DNA from: Oscillibacter sp. | GTDB lineage: Bacteria > Bacillota > Clostridia > Oscillospirales > Oscillospiraceae | NCBI GenBank assembly: GCA_003522105.1 | Contig: DPGF01000072.1 | Location: forward strand, 1 to 60,336 | Length of the DNA stretch: 60,336 nucleotides | Direction: 5' to 3' | In this document: positions 7,983 to 14,975 of the stretch, piece after piece | Position numbering within the stretch: position 1 is the stretch's first letter | Layout: each line of letters begins with the position of its first letter | Program-made: the position numbers and the translations under genes | The notes under the pieces: model-generated | Databases searched by the model: none | What the model saw: only the letters and a program-made list of their open reading frames with translations | What the model was told of the DNA's origin: nothing

Positions 7983-8540
7983 TTAATAAAGCGTCCTGCG
8001 GACGATCTCCAGCACGGCGGCGGGGTCGTAGTCCTGCCGCAGCAGCGCCGAAAGCATCTGGAAAAACAGCACGTCCGCAAATTTTTCCACCGTGAGCTGC
8101 TCGTTGAAAGCGTCCGGCCGGATTCTGGCGTCCTGCTTCAAAACAGAGCAGAGCCCGGCTAAAATATGCTGCCAGGTCTGCTGCATGCGGCGCTTGCCGT
8201 CGTCTTTTTCCTCCCGCATGAAGCCGAGAGAATGCAGCGTAAAAAAGCCCGGATACTGCCGGCAGCCGTAGGCCATTCGCTCATACATCCACACGATGCA
8301 GGCCTGCACATCACGAAAGACGGCATCGTCCTCCGGGCGGTGGAAGATCTCGCACCATACGCTTTCCACCGCGGCGCTCATCAGCTCTGCTTTGGAATCG
8401 AAATAGTTGTAGATCGAGCCGACCGACACGCCGCACGCCGCCGCAACGGAGCGAATGCTGATGGCAGACCATCCTCGCTCGCGGATCAATTCCCGGCTGG
8501 CCTTCAGGATCTCATCTTTTGATGTTGCGACTGTATTCAT
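7983..8540 (-). CDS. TetR/AcrR-family transcriptional repressor
   Basis: A 185-residue regulator. The start at 8538-8540 (MNTVATSKDEIL) follows GAGGGGAAGCAC; the frame is open further upstream but without a ribosome site. The N-terminal helix-turn-helix contains WSAISIRSVAAACGVSVGSI and YNYFDSKAELM, the TetR hallmark. The C-terminal helical part would bind a small ligand (unknown). Its promoter and that of the next operon share an identical palindrome, so it probably represses itself and the two membrane-protein genes downstream. Confidence 0.9.
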   Translation of the reverse strand: MNTVATSKDEILKASRELIRERGWSAISIRSVAAACGVSVGSIYNYFDSKAELMSAAVESVWCEIFHRPEDDAVFRDVQACIVWMYERMAYGCRQYPGFFTLHSLGFMREEKDDGKRRMQQTWQHILAGLCSVLKQDARIRPDAFNEQLTVEKFADVLFFQMLSALLRQDYDPAAVLEIVRRTLY

Positions 8541-8556
8541 GTGCTTCCCCTCAATA

Positions 8557-8569
8557 TGAACATCGTTCA
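8557..8569. promoter_or_regulatory. TetR operator at the tetR promoter
   Basis: TGAACATCGTTCA, identical to 7923-7935, lies directly after the -10 box of the tetR promoter, overlapping the expected transcription start. This is a classical autoregulatory site. Confidence 0.8.
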
Positions 8570-8574
8570 ATATC

Positions 8575-8602
8575 ATTATACAAAAAATCCCCGCGCTGTC
8601 AA
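8575..8602 (-). promoter_or_regulatory. tetR promoter
   Basis: On the minus strand TTGACA (8597-8602) and TATAAT (8575-8580) are both perfect and separated by 16 bases. The promoter lies within the terminator hairpin of the upstream Crp-family gene. Confidence 0.85.
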
Positions 8603-8614
8603 GCACGGGGATTT
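8585..8614 (-). terminator. Terminator of the NifX-like/Crp operon
   Basis: AAATCCCCG (8585-8593) pairs with CGGGGATTT (8606-8614); on the minus strand it is followed by a T-run. It overlaps the tetR promoter. Confidence 0.75.
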
Positions 8615-8662
8615 GATCTTTTTCGGCATGATTGCGAAGGAACATGCCGCCGATTTTGTGCG

Positions 8663-9319
8663 CTATTGCAGTTTCATCAGTCCGTCCACGTCCCGCAGCA
8701 CGATCTCGCCGCGCCTGAGCGCAACAAGACCGTCCTCCGAAAAGCTCTTGAGCATGCGCGCCACGGCCTCGCGCGCCGAGCTGATGTGCTGAGCGATCTG
8801 CTCGTGCGTCATGCGGATGGTGGAAGAGCCGGTGCGCTCGGCTTCGGCGAGAAGAAAGGTCGCAAGACGCCGGTCAAGGCTCTTGAATAAGATCTGCTGC
8901 ATCGCCCACATCACGTCGGAAAAGCGCTGGGTCGCCAGTTCGTAGAGGAAGCAGCGCACCAGGAGATTCTGCTCTCTGAGCGCGGCGACGATGCTTGCCG
9001 GGATAATCAGAACCTCCGTCTCCCGCTGCGCGCAGATCTGTGTGTCGAAGGTGATTTGGCTGATGACGCAGGAGGCCGACAGCACGCACAAATCATCAGG
9101 ATACAGACGGTATAGCGTCACCTCGCGCCCCTCGTCGGAGAGGAGGTAGGTGCGGATCTCGCCGGAGAGCACCAAAAGCATGCCGAGGCATTCGCTGCCG
9201 CCGTCGTGAATGAGCGCACCCTTTTCATACCGGCGCGTGACCGCGCTGCGCCGCACCGTCTCCTGCTCCCGCTCCGTCAGCAACGACCAGAACGGAAGCC
9301 GAGCTGCCATCTGCTCCAT
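8663..9319 (-). CDS. Crp/Fnr-family transcriptional regulator
   Basis: A 218-residue regulator with a cNMP-binding-like domain (about 15-130, GGSECLGMLLVLSGEIRTYL) and a C-terminal winged helix (about 150-215, MTHEQIAQHISSAREAVARM). The start MEQMAARLPF (9317-9319) is one base after the stop of the NifX-like gene (TGATATG), implying translational coupling. Residues such as LYPDDLCVLSASCVI contain cysteines that could sense redox or bind a metal. It is co-transcribed with a metal-cluster-binding protein, so the pair may respond to iron, molybdenum or redox. The longer frame reaching 9466 is only antisense overlap. Confidence 0.85.
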   Translation of the reverse strand: MEQMAARLPFWSLLTEREQETVRRSAVTRRYEKGALIHDGGSECLGMLLVLSGEIRTYLLSDEGREVTLYRLYPDDLCVLSASCVISQITFDTQICAQRETEVLIIPASIVAALREQNLLVRCFLYELATQRFSDVMWAMQQILFKSLDRRLATFLLAEAERTGSSTIRMTHEQIAQHISSAREAVARMLKSFSEDGLVALRRGEIVLRDVDGLMKLQ

Positions 9320-9320
9320 A

Positions 9321-9722
9321 TCAGTGGCAGCTGTGATGCCCGCAGCCGTGGTCGCCGCAGGTGTGGCCGCCCTCGCCGTGCTCGTGGTCGTGATGGTCGC
9401 AGTGAACGTTGGGGTTGTAGCCGAGATGGCCGACCAGCAGCGCGGCAACTGCCGCGTCCGCCTCACCGCTGACGCCGCCGTAGAGCTTGATACCCGCCTC
9501 AGCCAGCGCCGCCTGCGCGCCGCCGCCGATGCCGCCGCAGATCAGGGTATCCACGCCGTGCTGCATTAAAAAGCCCGCCAGCGCGCCGTGGCCGCTGCCG
9601 TTGGTGTTGACCACTTCTGCGCGGACGACCGCGTTTTCTGCCACTTCATAGATCTTGAACTGCTCGGTATGACCGAAGTGCTGGAAGATCATACCGTTTT
9701 CATAGGTAACTGCGATTTTCAT
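9321..9722 (-). CDS. NifX/NifB-type (dinitrogenase Fe-Mo cofactor domain) protein with His/Cys-rich tail
   Basis: A 133-residue protein. Residues about 1-105 form the Fe-Mo cluster-binding fold (MKIAVTYENGMIFQHFGHTE, then DTLICGGIGGGAQAALAEAG). A tail extremely rich in His, Asp, Glu and Cys follows (CDHHDHEHGEGG, then CGDHGCGHHSCH), suggesting metal storage or delivery. No nitrogenase genes are present, so it is one of the many orphan members in anaerobes. It is the first gene of a two-gene operon with a Crp-type regulator. The start follows GGAGGAGTACCTACC. Confidence 0.88.
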   Translation of the reverse strand: MKIAVTYENGMIFQHFGHTEQFKIYEVAENAVVRAEVVNTNGSGHGALAGFLMQHGVDTLICGGIGGGAQAALAEAGIKLYGGVSGEADAAVAALLVGHLGYNPNVHCDHHDHEHGEGGHTCGDHGCGHHSCH

Positions 9723-9793
9723 GGTAGGTACTCCTCCGTTTTTTGATAAGATTCACCGCACGCTCATGCCGGTGCATCTCACACTGCGGCGGT

Positions 9794-10450
9794 TCAGTCC
9801 TCATTGTAAGCGTCCGAAGCCTTGATGCGCTGGTACATATCCTGCATCTGGCGGTCGATCTCGGCGATCTTGCCCGCGCACTCGAACATCTCCTCGTTGA
9901 TGCCCTCGGGCAGCTTTGTCTTGTCCACCTTGTAGCGGATATCGTGCTCAAGGCTTGCCCAGAAGTCCATTGCAATGGTGCGGATCTGGATCTCTGCCCC
10001 GACATATTCCGTCCGGTTGGAGAGATAGACGGGCACCTTAATGTCCAGGTGCAGCGAACGGTAGCCGTTGTAGTTCGGCGTTTTGATGTAGTCCTGCTTT
10101 TTCACGATCTCCACATCGGTCTGCCGCTCAAACATCTCCGCCACGCGGTATACATCGTCGATGTAGCTGCACACCACACGCACACCGGCAATATCGTTCA
10201 CGTTTTCCCGTGCAGACTCGATGCTGACAGGCAGTCCCTTTTTCACAAGCTTTGCCACAATGCTCGACTGAGACTTGACGCGCCCGTCGATGTGATGAAT
10301 GGGATTGCGTGCATAAAGAACATTGAATTCACTGTTGAGAATATTGAATTTCAACGTGAGCTGCCGAACCGCCGCGTCATAGAGATTCTGCATGACAAGA
10401 AAGTCATGCGGATCCTCGCAGAGCACGATGCCGTTCCCCGTTCGATTCAT
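9794..10450 (-). CDS. Small alarmone synthetase (RelA/SpoT synthetase domain)
   Basis: A 218-residue single-domain (p)ppGpp synthetase similar in length to RelQ/RelP. The synthetase motifs are visible: RVKSQSSIVAKL, DIAGVRVVCSYIDDVY, KTPNYNGYRSLHLDIKVPV, AEIQIRTIAMDFWASLEHDI. No hydrolase HD domain or C-terminal regulatory domains are present. It transfers pyrophosphate from ATP to GDP/GTP during stress. It is transcribed from a clear promoter and stands alone. Assignment to RelQ rather than RelP was not attempted. Confidence 0.92.
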   Translation of the reverse strand: MNRTGNGIVLCEDPHDFLVMQNLYDAAVRQLTLKFNILNSEFNVLYARNPIHHIDGRVKSQSSIVAKLVKKGLPVSIESARENVNDIAGVRVVCSYIDDVYRVAEMFERQTDVEIVKKQDYIKTPNYNGYRSLHLDIKVPVYLSNRTEYVGAEIQIRTIAMDFWASLEHDIRYKVDKTKLPEGINEEMFECAGKIAEIDRQMQDMYQRIKASDAYNED

Positions 10451-10510
10451 TCTGAGCCTTCCTTTCCATCGGAAGCGTCAACGCCCGCCCGATGTGCTTT
10501 TGTCCCTTTC

Positions 10511-10539
10511 AGTATAGCAGACGATCACCGCCGCGCCAA
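10511..10539 (-). promoter_or_regulatory. Promoter of the small alarmone synthetase
   Basis: On the minus strand TTGGCG (10534-10539) and TATACT (10511-10516) are separated by 17 bases, about 60 bp upstream of the start codon. Confidence 0.65.
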
Positions 10540-10622
10540 GGGGAGAAATGCTGATTTTCCGCAAAAGCCTGCGCGAAAAAAGCAGCGGGCGGGAGAAACT
10601 ACCAAGCGACGGGCAAAAGAAC

Positions 10623-10651
10623 TTGCAATGCAGCGCAAGCCATTCTATAAT
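10623..10651 (+). promoter_or_regulatory. Promoter of the AI-2E-family permease gene
   Basis: TTGCAA (10623-10628), a 17-base spacer, then TATAAT (10646-10651). The predicted start near 10658 leaves a leader of about 75 bases that holds interleaved inverted repeats. Confidence 0.75.
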
Positions 10652-10672
10652 TAACCTGAAAGGATATGCACA

Positions 10673-10720
10673 GCGTTCGGCACTTCCGCTCCGGTGGCAG
10701 AGCGAACGCGCGGAAAGTGC
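10673..10720 (+). promoter_or_regulatory. Interleaved inverted repeats in the 5' leader
   Basis: GCGTTCG (10673-10679) is complementary to CGAACGC (10703-10709), and GCACTTCCGC (10680-10689) to GCGGAAAGTGC (10710-10720, one bulge). The order is A-B-A'-B', so the two hairpins exclude one another. This would allow a switch or an intermolecular pairing; chance is not excluded. Confidence 0.4.
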
Positions 10721-10731
10721 AGAAAAGAACA

Positions 10732-11856
10732 ATGGATAAAAAAGGAAAACAGCAATTTCTTCTGGTCGCGTTCGGCGTGGCGCTCTATGCCGCGCTGATG
10801 AATCTCAACGAAGTCGCAGCGTTTCTCACGAGGCTCGCTACCCTCTTCACGCCGGTGATCATAGGGTTATTGATAGCGTTTGTCCTCAGTGTGCCGATGC
10901 AGGGCATCGCAGGACGTTTGACGCGCCTGATGCCAAAGGCAAAGGAAAAACACATTGACCTTCTCAGCCTGCTGCTGACGCTTTTGTGCGTGGTCATCGT
11001 CGTGGTACTGCTGTGCGTTCTGGCGCTGCCGCAGCTTGCCGCGTCGCTCAAGAGCATCGGCACACTGGTCAGGGAGAACTGGCCGGACTGGGCGCGCCTT
11101 CTCTCGGATCACGGCGTGGATACAAGCGAGTTCACCGATCGCATCGCCGCGCTCGATTGGAAAACGGTGCTGGAAAAGGCGCTCACCGGTGCCGGCGCGC
11201 TGATCGACTCGGTGGTGGATCTTGCCGGTACCACAGTCTCGGCGGTGGCCAACGTCACCTTTGCCATCGTCATCATGTTTTATGTGCTGCTCGACCGGCG
11301 CAGCCTTGCTAAACAGAGCCGCAGACTCCTCTACGCCAACCTGAGCGAGCGAAAGGCCGATCAGGTCTGCCGCATCGCGCGCCTGACGCACACCACCTAC
11401 GCCCGTTTCCTGTCCGGGCAGTGCGTGGAGGTCGTGATCCTCGGCACGATGATCTTTCTCGCGTTCTCCCTGTGCGGCATTCCCTACGCGGGGCTGACCG
11501 CCGCGCTGACGGCGGCCTTCGCCTTTGTTCCCTACATCGGCGCGCTGGCCTCCTGCGCAATCGGCGTACTGCTGACGCTGCTTGCCCAGCCGGAGAAGGC
11601 GCTGCTGTGCCTGATCGTCTATCAGGCGGTGCAGTTCACGGAAAATCAGTTCATCTACCCGCATGTGGTTGGCAGCAGCGTGGGGCTTGCGCCGCTGTGG
11701 ACGCTCCTTGCGGCATTGCTTGGCGGCAAGCTCTTCGGCCTTGTCGGTATTGTGTTTTTCATTCCCCTCACGGCGGTAGTACTCCAGCTCGTACATGAGC
11801 ACACTGCACAGCAGCTTTCGGAAAAGAAACTCGACCGCGAGGATCTGATCGAATAA
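10732..11856 (+). CDS. AI-2E-family (PerM/YtvI-like) transporter
   Basis: A 374-residue polytopic membrane protein starting MDKKGKQQFL. It has about eight transmembrane helices: two near 10-60, one near 85-110, and five after residue 190. The conserved late region reads AFVPYIGALASC and, later, ENQFIYPHVVGSSVGLAPLW, typical of the AI-2E/PerM family. Members export signalling molecules or ions; the substrate cannot be inferred. The ribosome site is weak (AAAAGAAC), so the start is tentative; an upstream ATG at 10666 lies inside the structured leader and is less likely. Confidence 0.85.
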   Translation: MDKKGKQQFLLVAFGVALYAALMNLNEVAAFLTRLATLFTPVIIGLLIAFVLSVPMQGIAGRLTRLMPKAKEKHIDLLSLLLTLLCVVIVVVLLCVLALPQLAASLKSIGTLVRENWPDWARLLSDHGVDTSEFTDRIAALDWKTVLEKALTGAGALIDSVVDLAGTTVSAVANVTFAIVIMFYVLLDRRSLAKQSRRLLYANLSERKADQVCRIARLTHTTYARFLSGQCVEVVILGTMIFLAFSLCGIPYAGLTAALTAAFAFVPYIGALASCAIGVLLTLLAQPEKALLCLIVYQAVQFTENQFIYPHVVGSSVGLAPLWTLLAALLGGKLFGLVGIVFFIPLTAVVLQLVHEHTAQQLSEKKLDREDLIE

Positions 11857-11857
11857 C

Positions 11858-11897
11858 AAAAAAGGACGACAGCTATTTTTAGCTGTCGTCCTTTTTT
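11858..11897. terminator. Bidirectional terminator between the permease and csoR
   Basis: A 17-bp perfect stem (11858-11874 with 11881-11897, loop ATTTTT) is flanked by A- and T-runs on both sides, so it can end both convergent units. Confidence 0.9.
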
Positions 11898-11903
11898 GTG
11901 CGG

Positions 11904-12170
11904 TCACGACTGCGCCATGCGCTCGAGGAGCTGGAAGGCCTCTTCGAGCTTGGGGTCGATATGGTCGGTCTGCAAAGCCTCGCGCACGCAGCCTTCGATG
12001 TGCGCGCGCATGATCTGCTGGTTGGCGCTTTTGAGGAGCGACTGCGTGGCGAGAAGCTGGTTGGAGATGTCCACGCAGTAGCGGTCGTCGTCGATCATCT
12101 GCAAAATGCCGTCGAGCTGGCCGCGGGCGATTTTGAGCTTGCGGCGGACGGAATCACGATCGGCTCTCAT
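11904..12170 (-). CDS. csoR: CsoR-type copper-sensing repressor
   Basis: An 88-residue all-helical regulator starting MRADRDSVRRKL. The copper ligands Cys-His-Cys are present: C in DRYCVDISNQLL, H and C in RAHIEGCVREAL, the CsoR pattern rather than FrmR or CstR. Apo-CsoR binds DNA; Cu(I) releases it. The start is four bases after the copA stop, so it is translated from the copA message. A matching operator is found at the copA promoter, completing a feedback loop. Confidence 0.92.
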   Translation of the reverse strand: MRADRDSVRRKLKIARGQLDGILQMIDDDRYCVDISNQLLATQSLLKSANQQIMRAHIEGCVREALQTDHIDPKLEEAFQLLERMAQS

Positions 12171-12174
12171 GGCC

Positions 12175-12384
12175 TTAGCGGATGGAGACGGCCTGATAGC
12201 CCGCCTCATCCACGGCGGCCTTGAGCGCCGCGTCGGTCACATTGCCGTCCACGCTGACGGTAGCGGACTTGCTCTCGAGATCGACCTTTGCCTCCTTCAC
12301 GCCGGGGACGGCGGAAAGCGCCTGCTGGACGTGGTTCACGCAGTGCATACAGGCCATGCCTTCAATGCTGATGACTTTTTCCAT
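12175..12384 (-). CDS. copZ: Possible free CopZ copper chaperone from an internal in-frame start
   Basis: Inside copA, in frame, AAAAAGGAGAAACAAAC precedes ATG (12382-12384). This encodes 69 residues starting MEKVISIEGMACMHC, the length and fold of a stand-alone CopZ (beta-alpha-beta-beta-alpha-beta, MxCxxC). It could be translated independently of CopA to give a soluble chaperone. It either records a recent copA-copZ fusion by stop-codon loss or is a maintained dual-output gene. Independent initiation is inferred from the ribosome site only. Confidence 0.6.
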   Translation of the reverse strand: MEKVISIEGMACMHCVNHVQQALSAVPGVKEAKVDLESKSATVSVDGNVTDAALKAAVDEAGYQAVSIR

Positions 12385-14769
12385 GTTTGTTTCTCCTTTT
12401 TCGTTGTTACTTGCCATAGTGTGGCTGTTTGCTATCTCCACTCCGCTATCCGACGGAGAAGAAACCGTTTTCGGTGCTGCCGCCGTGTGCTTGGCCTTGA
12501 ACCAGCGCAGGCGCAGCGCATTGCTTACCACGAACACCGAGCTGAAGCTCATCGCGAGCGCGCCGAGCATCGGGTTCATCTTGAGCTGGAAGGCGGGGTA
12601 GAAGATGCCCGCCGCGATGGGAATGCCGATGGCGTTGTAGAAGAACGCCCAGAAAAGGTTCTGTTTGATGTTGCGGATGACCGCGCGGCTCAACTGCACG
12701 GCGGTCGAGACGTCGAGAAGGTCACTGCGCATCAGCACAATATCCGCCGACTCGATGGCGACGTCCGTACCGGCACCGATGGCAATGCCGACGTCTGCGC
12801 GCGCAAGGGCGGGCGCATCGTTGATGCCGTCACCGACCATGGCGACCTTTTTGCCGCTTTCCTGCAGCCGCCGGATCTCGCGCTCCTTGTCCTGCGGCAG
12901 CACCTCGGCCACCACGCGATCCACGCCGACCTGACGGCGAATGGCCTCGGCGGTGCGCTCGTTGTCACCTGTGAGCATGACCACTTCGATGCCCATGTTC
13001 GAGAGCTCGGCGATGGCCTGCGCGCTCGTGGGCTTGACGACATCGGCTACGGCGATGAGGCCGATGAGCTTGCCGTCGAGAGCAAAGTAGAGCGGCGTCT
13101 TGCCGTCCTCGGCCAGCGCTTCGCCGCGCGCGAGCAGGTCGCTCTTTTCGATGCGGTTTGCCTCCATCATGCGGCGGTTGCCGGCAAGGCAGAGCTGGCC
13201 CTCGACCTCGCCGCGGATGCCCTGACCGGGGATCTGCTCAAATTTGTCGACGGACAGGAACGTGAGCGATTCCTTCTCCGCCTCGGCCACGATGGCCTCG
13301 GAAAGCGGATGCTCGGAGCGCTTTTCGAGCGACGCGGCGACGGAGAGAAGTTTGTCCCTGCCGATGCCGCCGTCGACGACGTCGGTGACGACGGGCTTTC
13401 CCTGAGTGATGGTGCCGGTCTTGTCGAGCACGACTGTGTTGACGCTGTGCGTCGTCTCAAGCGCTTCGGCGGACTTGATGAGGATGCCGTTCACCGCGCC
13501 GCGGCCCGTGCCGACCATGATGGCCGTGGGAGTTGCAAGGCCGAGTGCGCAGGGGCAGCTGATGACGAGCACGGAAATGCCGATGGAGAGCGAGAATTCC
13601 ACGCTGTGCCCCGTCAGGAGCCACACCGCCGTCGCGATGACGGCGATCGTGATGACGACGGGGACGAACACGCCGCTCACCTTATCGGCGAGCTTGGCGA
13701 TGGGCGCTTTGGAGCTCGTGGCCTCGTCCACAAGGCGTACGATCTGGGAAAGGGCTGTATCGTCGCCGACTTTGGTCGCGCGCATCTTGAAATAGCCGGA
13801 TTTGTTGATCGTTGCGCCGATGACGGTGTCATCCACCTGTTTCTCGACGGGGATGCTCTCGCCCGTCAGCGCGGATTCATCGACCGAGGACGTTCCCTCG
13901 AGCACGACGCCGTCGACGGGGATGCTCTCGCCCGCCTTGACGATCAGAACGTCGCCGAGTTGGACCTCCTCGACGGGGATGACGCTCTCGACGCCGTTGC
14001 GCTCGACCGTCGCAGTCTTGGGTGCAAGGTCCATGAGCTTCGTGATCGCGTCGGAGGTCTTTCCCTTGGCGCGGGCCTCCATCGTTTTGCCCATGGTGAT
14101 GAGCGTCAGGATCGTGCCTGCGGACTCGAAGTACAGCTCCATCATATAGGTGTGCACCGTGTCCATGTCCATCTGGCCAAAGCCGATGCCGATCTTATAG
14201 ATGGCGTAGATGCCGTACACGATGGCGGCGCTGGAGCCCAGTGCGATCAGCGAATCCATGTTCGGCGAGCGCTGCCACAGCGTCTTGAAGCCGACGATAT
14301 AGTACTGGCGGTTGATATAGACGATGGGCAGCAGCAGCAAAAACTGCGTGAATGCGAACGTCATCGCGTTCTCCATGCCGAGGAAACACGCGGGCAGCGG
14401 CCAGCCCATCATGTGCCCCATCGAGAGATAAAAAAGCGGCACGGTGAAGACGAGCGAGAGCGCGAGGCGGCGCTTCATGCCGCGGTAGGCCTCCTGCGCG
14501 GCGCTGAGGCCGCCCTGCTTACCGCTTTGCGCGGCGGGCGCTGCCGCGCCGGGCTTTTCGTGCGGTGATGCGCCGTAGCCCGCCTGTTCGACCGCCGCAA
14601 CGATCTGTGCGGAGGAGAGCGCGCTTTCGTCGTACTCGACGACCATGCTGCTTTTCAGCAGATTCACACTGACCTGCCGCACACCGTTCTGCCCGGAAAC
14701 AGCTTTCTCCACGCGGCTTGAGCAGGCGGCGCAGCTCATGCCGGTCACATCGTAGGTTTCTTTTTTCAC
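12175..14769 (-). CDS. copA: Copper-exporting P1B-type ATPase with C-terminal CopZ-like domain
   Basis: An 864-residue ATPase exporting Cu(I). A GTG start (14767-14769) follows GAAGGAGGAATCCCG. An N-terminal heavy-metal domain has GMSCAACSSRV (C13, C16). The membrane CPC motif is in VISCPCALGLATPTA (about 405), the phosphorylation site in DKTGTITQGKP (about 448), and the hinge in VGDGINDAPALARADVG. Unusually, a second complete metal-binding domain (GMACMHCVNHV) is fused at the C-terminus after a linker of about 35 residues. That domain begins with its own Shine-Dalgarno and ATG, so free CopZ may also be made. The frame upstream of the GTG covers the promoter and operator and is not coding. 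Confidence 0.93.
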   Translation of the reverse strand: MKKETYDVTGMSCAACSSRVEKAVSGQNGVRQVSVNLLKSSMVVEYDESALSSAQIVAAVEQAGYGASPHEKPGAAAPAAQSGKQGGLSAAQEAYRGMKRRLALSLVFTVPLFYLSMGHMMGWPLPACFLGMENAMTFAFTQFLLLLPIVYINRQYYIVGFKTLWQRSPNMDSLIALGSSAAIVYGIYAIYKIGIGFGQMDMDTVHTYMMELYFESAGTILTLITMGKTMEARAKGKTSDAITKLMDLAPKTATVERNGVESVIPVEEVQLGDVLIVKAGESIPVDGVVLEGTSSVDESALTGESIPVEKQVDDTVIGATINKSGYFKMRATKVGDDTALSQIVRLVDEATSSKAPIAKLADKVSGVFVPVVITIAVIATAVWLLTGHSVEFSLSIGISVLVISCPCALGLATPTAIMVGTGRGAVNGILIKSAEALETTHSVNTVVLDKTGTITQGKPVVTDVVDGGIGRDKLLSVAASLEKRSEHPLSEAIVAEAEKESLTFLSVDKFEQIPGQGIRGEVEGQLCLAGNRRMMEANRIEKSDLLARGEALAEDGKTPLYFALDGKLIGLIAVADVVKPTSAQAIAELSNMGIEVVMLTGDNERTAEAIRRQVGVDRVVAEVLPQDKEREIRRLQESGKKVAMVGDGINDAPALARADVGIAIGAGTDVAIESADIVLMRSDLLDVSTAVQLSRAVIRNIKQNLFWAFFYNAIGIPIAAGIFYPAFQLKMNPMLGALAMSFSSVFVVSNALRLRWFKAKHTAAAPKTVSSPSDSGVEIANSHTMASNNEKGETNMEKVISIEGMACMHCVNHVQQALSAVPGVKEAKVDLESKSATVSVDGNVTDAALKAAVDEAGYQAVSIR

Positions 14770-14795
14770 CGGGATTCCTCCTTCGGGATAGATAC

Positions 14796-14814
14796 AATAC
14801 CCCTGTGGGGTATT
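14796..14814. promoter_or_regulatory. CsoR operator
   Basis: AATACCCC-TGT-GGGGTATT is a perfect palindrome matching known CsoR sites (TACCCC...GGGGTA). It lies between the copA -10 box and its start codon. Confidence 0.88.
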
Positions 14815-14828
14815 CTTGAATTGCCCAT

Positions 14829-14858
14829 AGTATAGGTCGGAATATAGAGGTTTGTCAA
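14829..14858 (-). promoter_or_regulatory. copA-csoR promoter
   Basis: On the minus strand TTGACA (14853-14858) and TATACT (14829-14834) are separated by 18 bases, immediately upstream of the CsoR operator. Confidence 0.85.
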
Positions 14859-14975
14859 GCATTTTTTGGGCAAAACGGAGATTTTGCCTTGGCGCAGAAG
14901 GGCTGTGAAGACTGGACAGTGTCCCCTCTCTTATGGTAAACTGATGATACGATTTTTAGTAACAGCAGGTGCGAA

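Noticed and set aside
10673..10720. Classical H-type pseudoknot at the permease leader
   Set aside because: The connecting loops would be zero bases long across stems of 7 and 10 bp, which is sterically unlikely; mutually exclusive hairpins are kept instead.
12106..14568. 820-codon plus-strand open frame opposite copA
   Set aside because: Mirror of GC-rich copA codons; the translation is Arg/His/Asp-rich with no fold or ribosome site. copA has all catalytic motifs.
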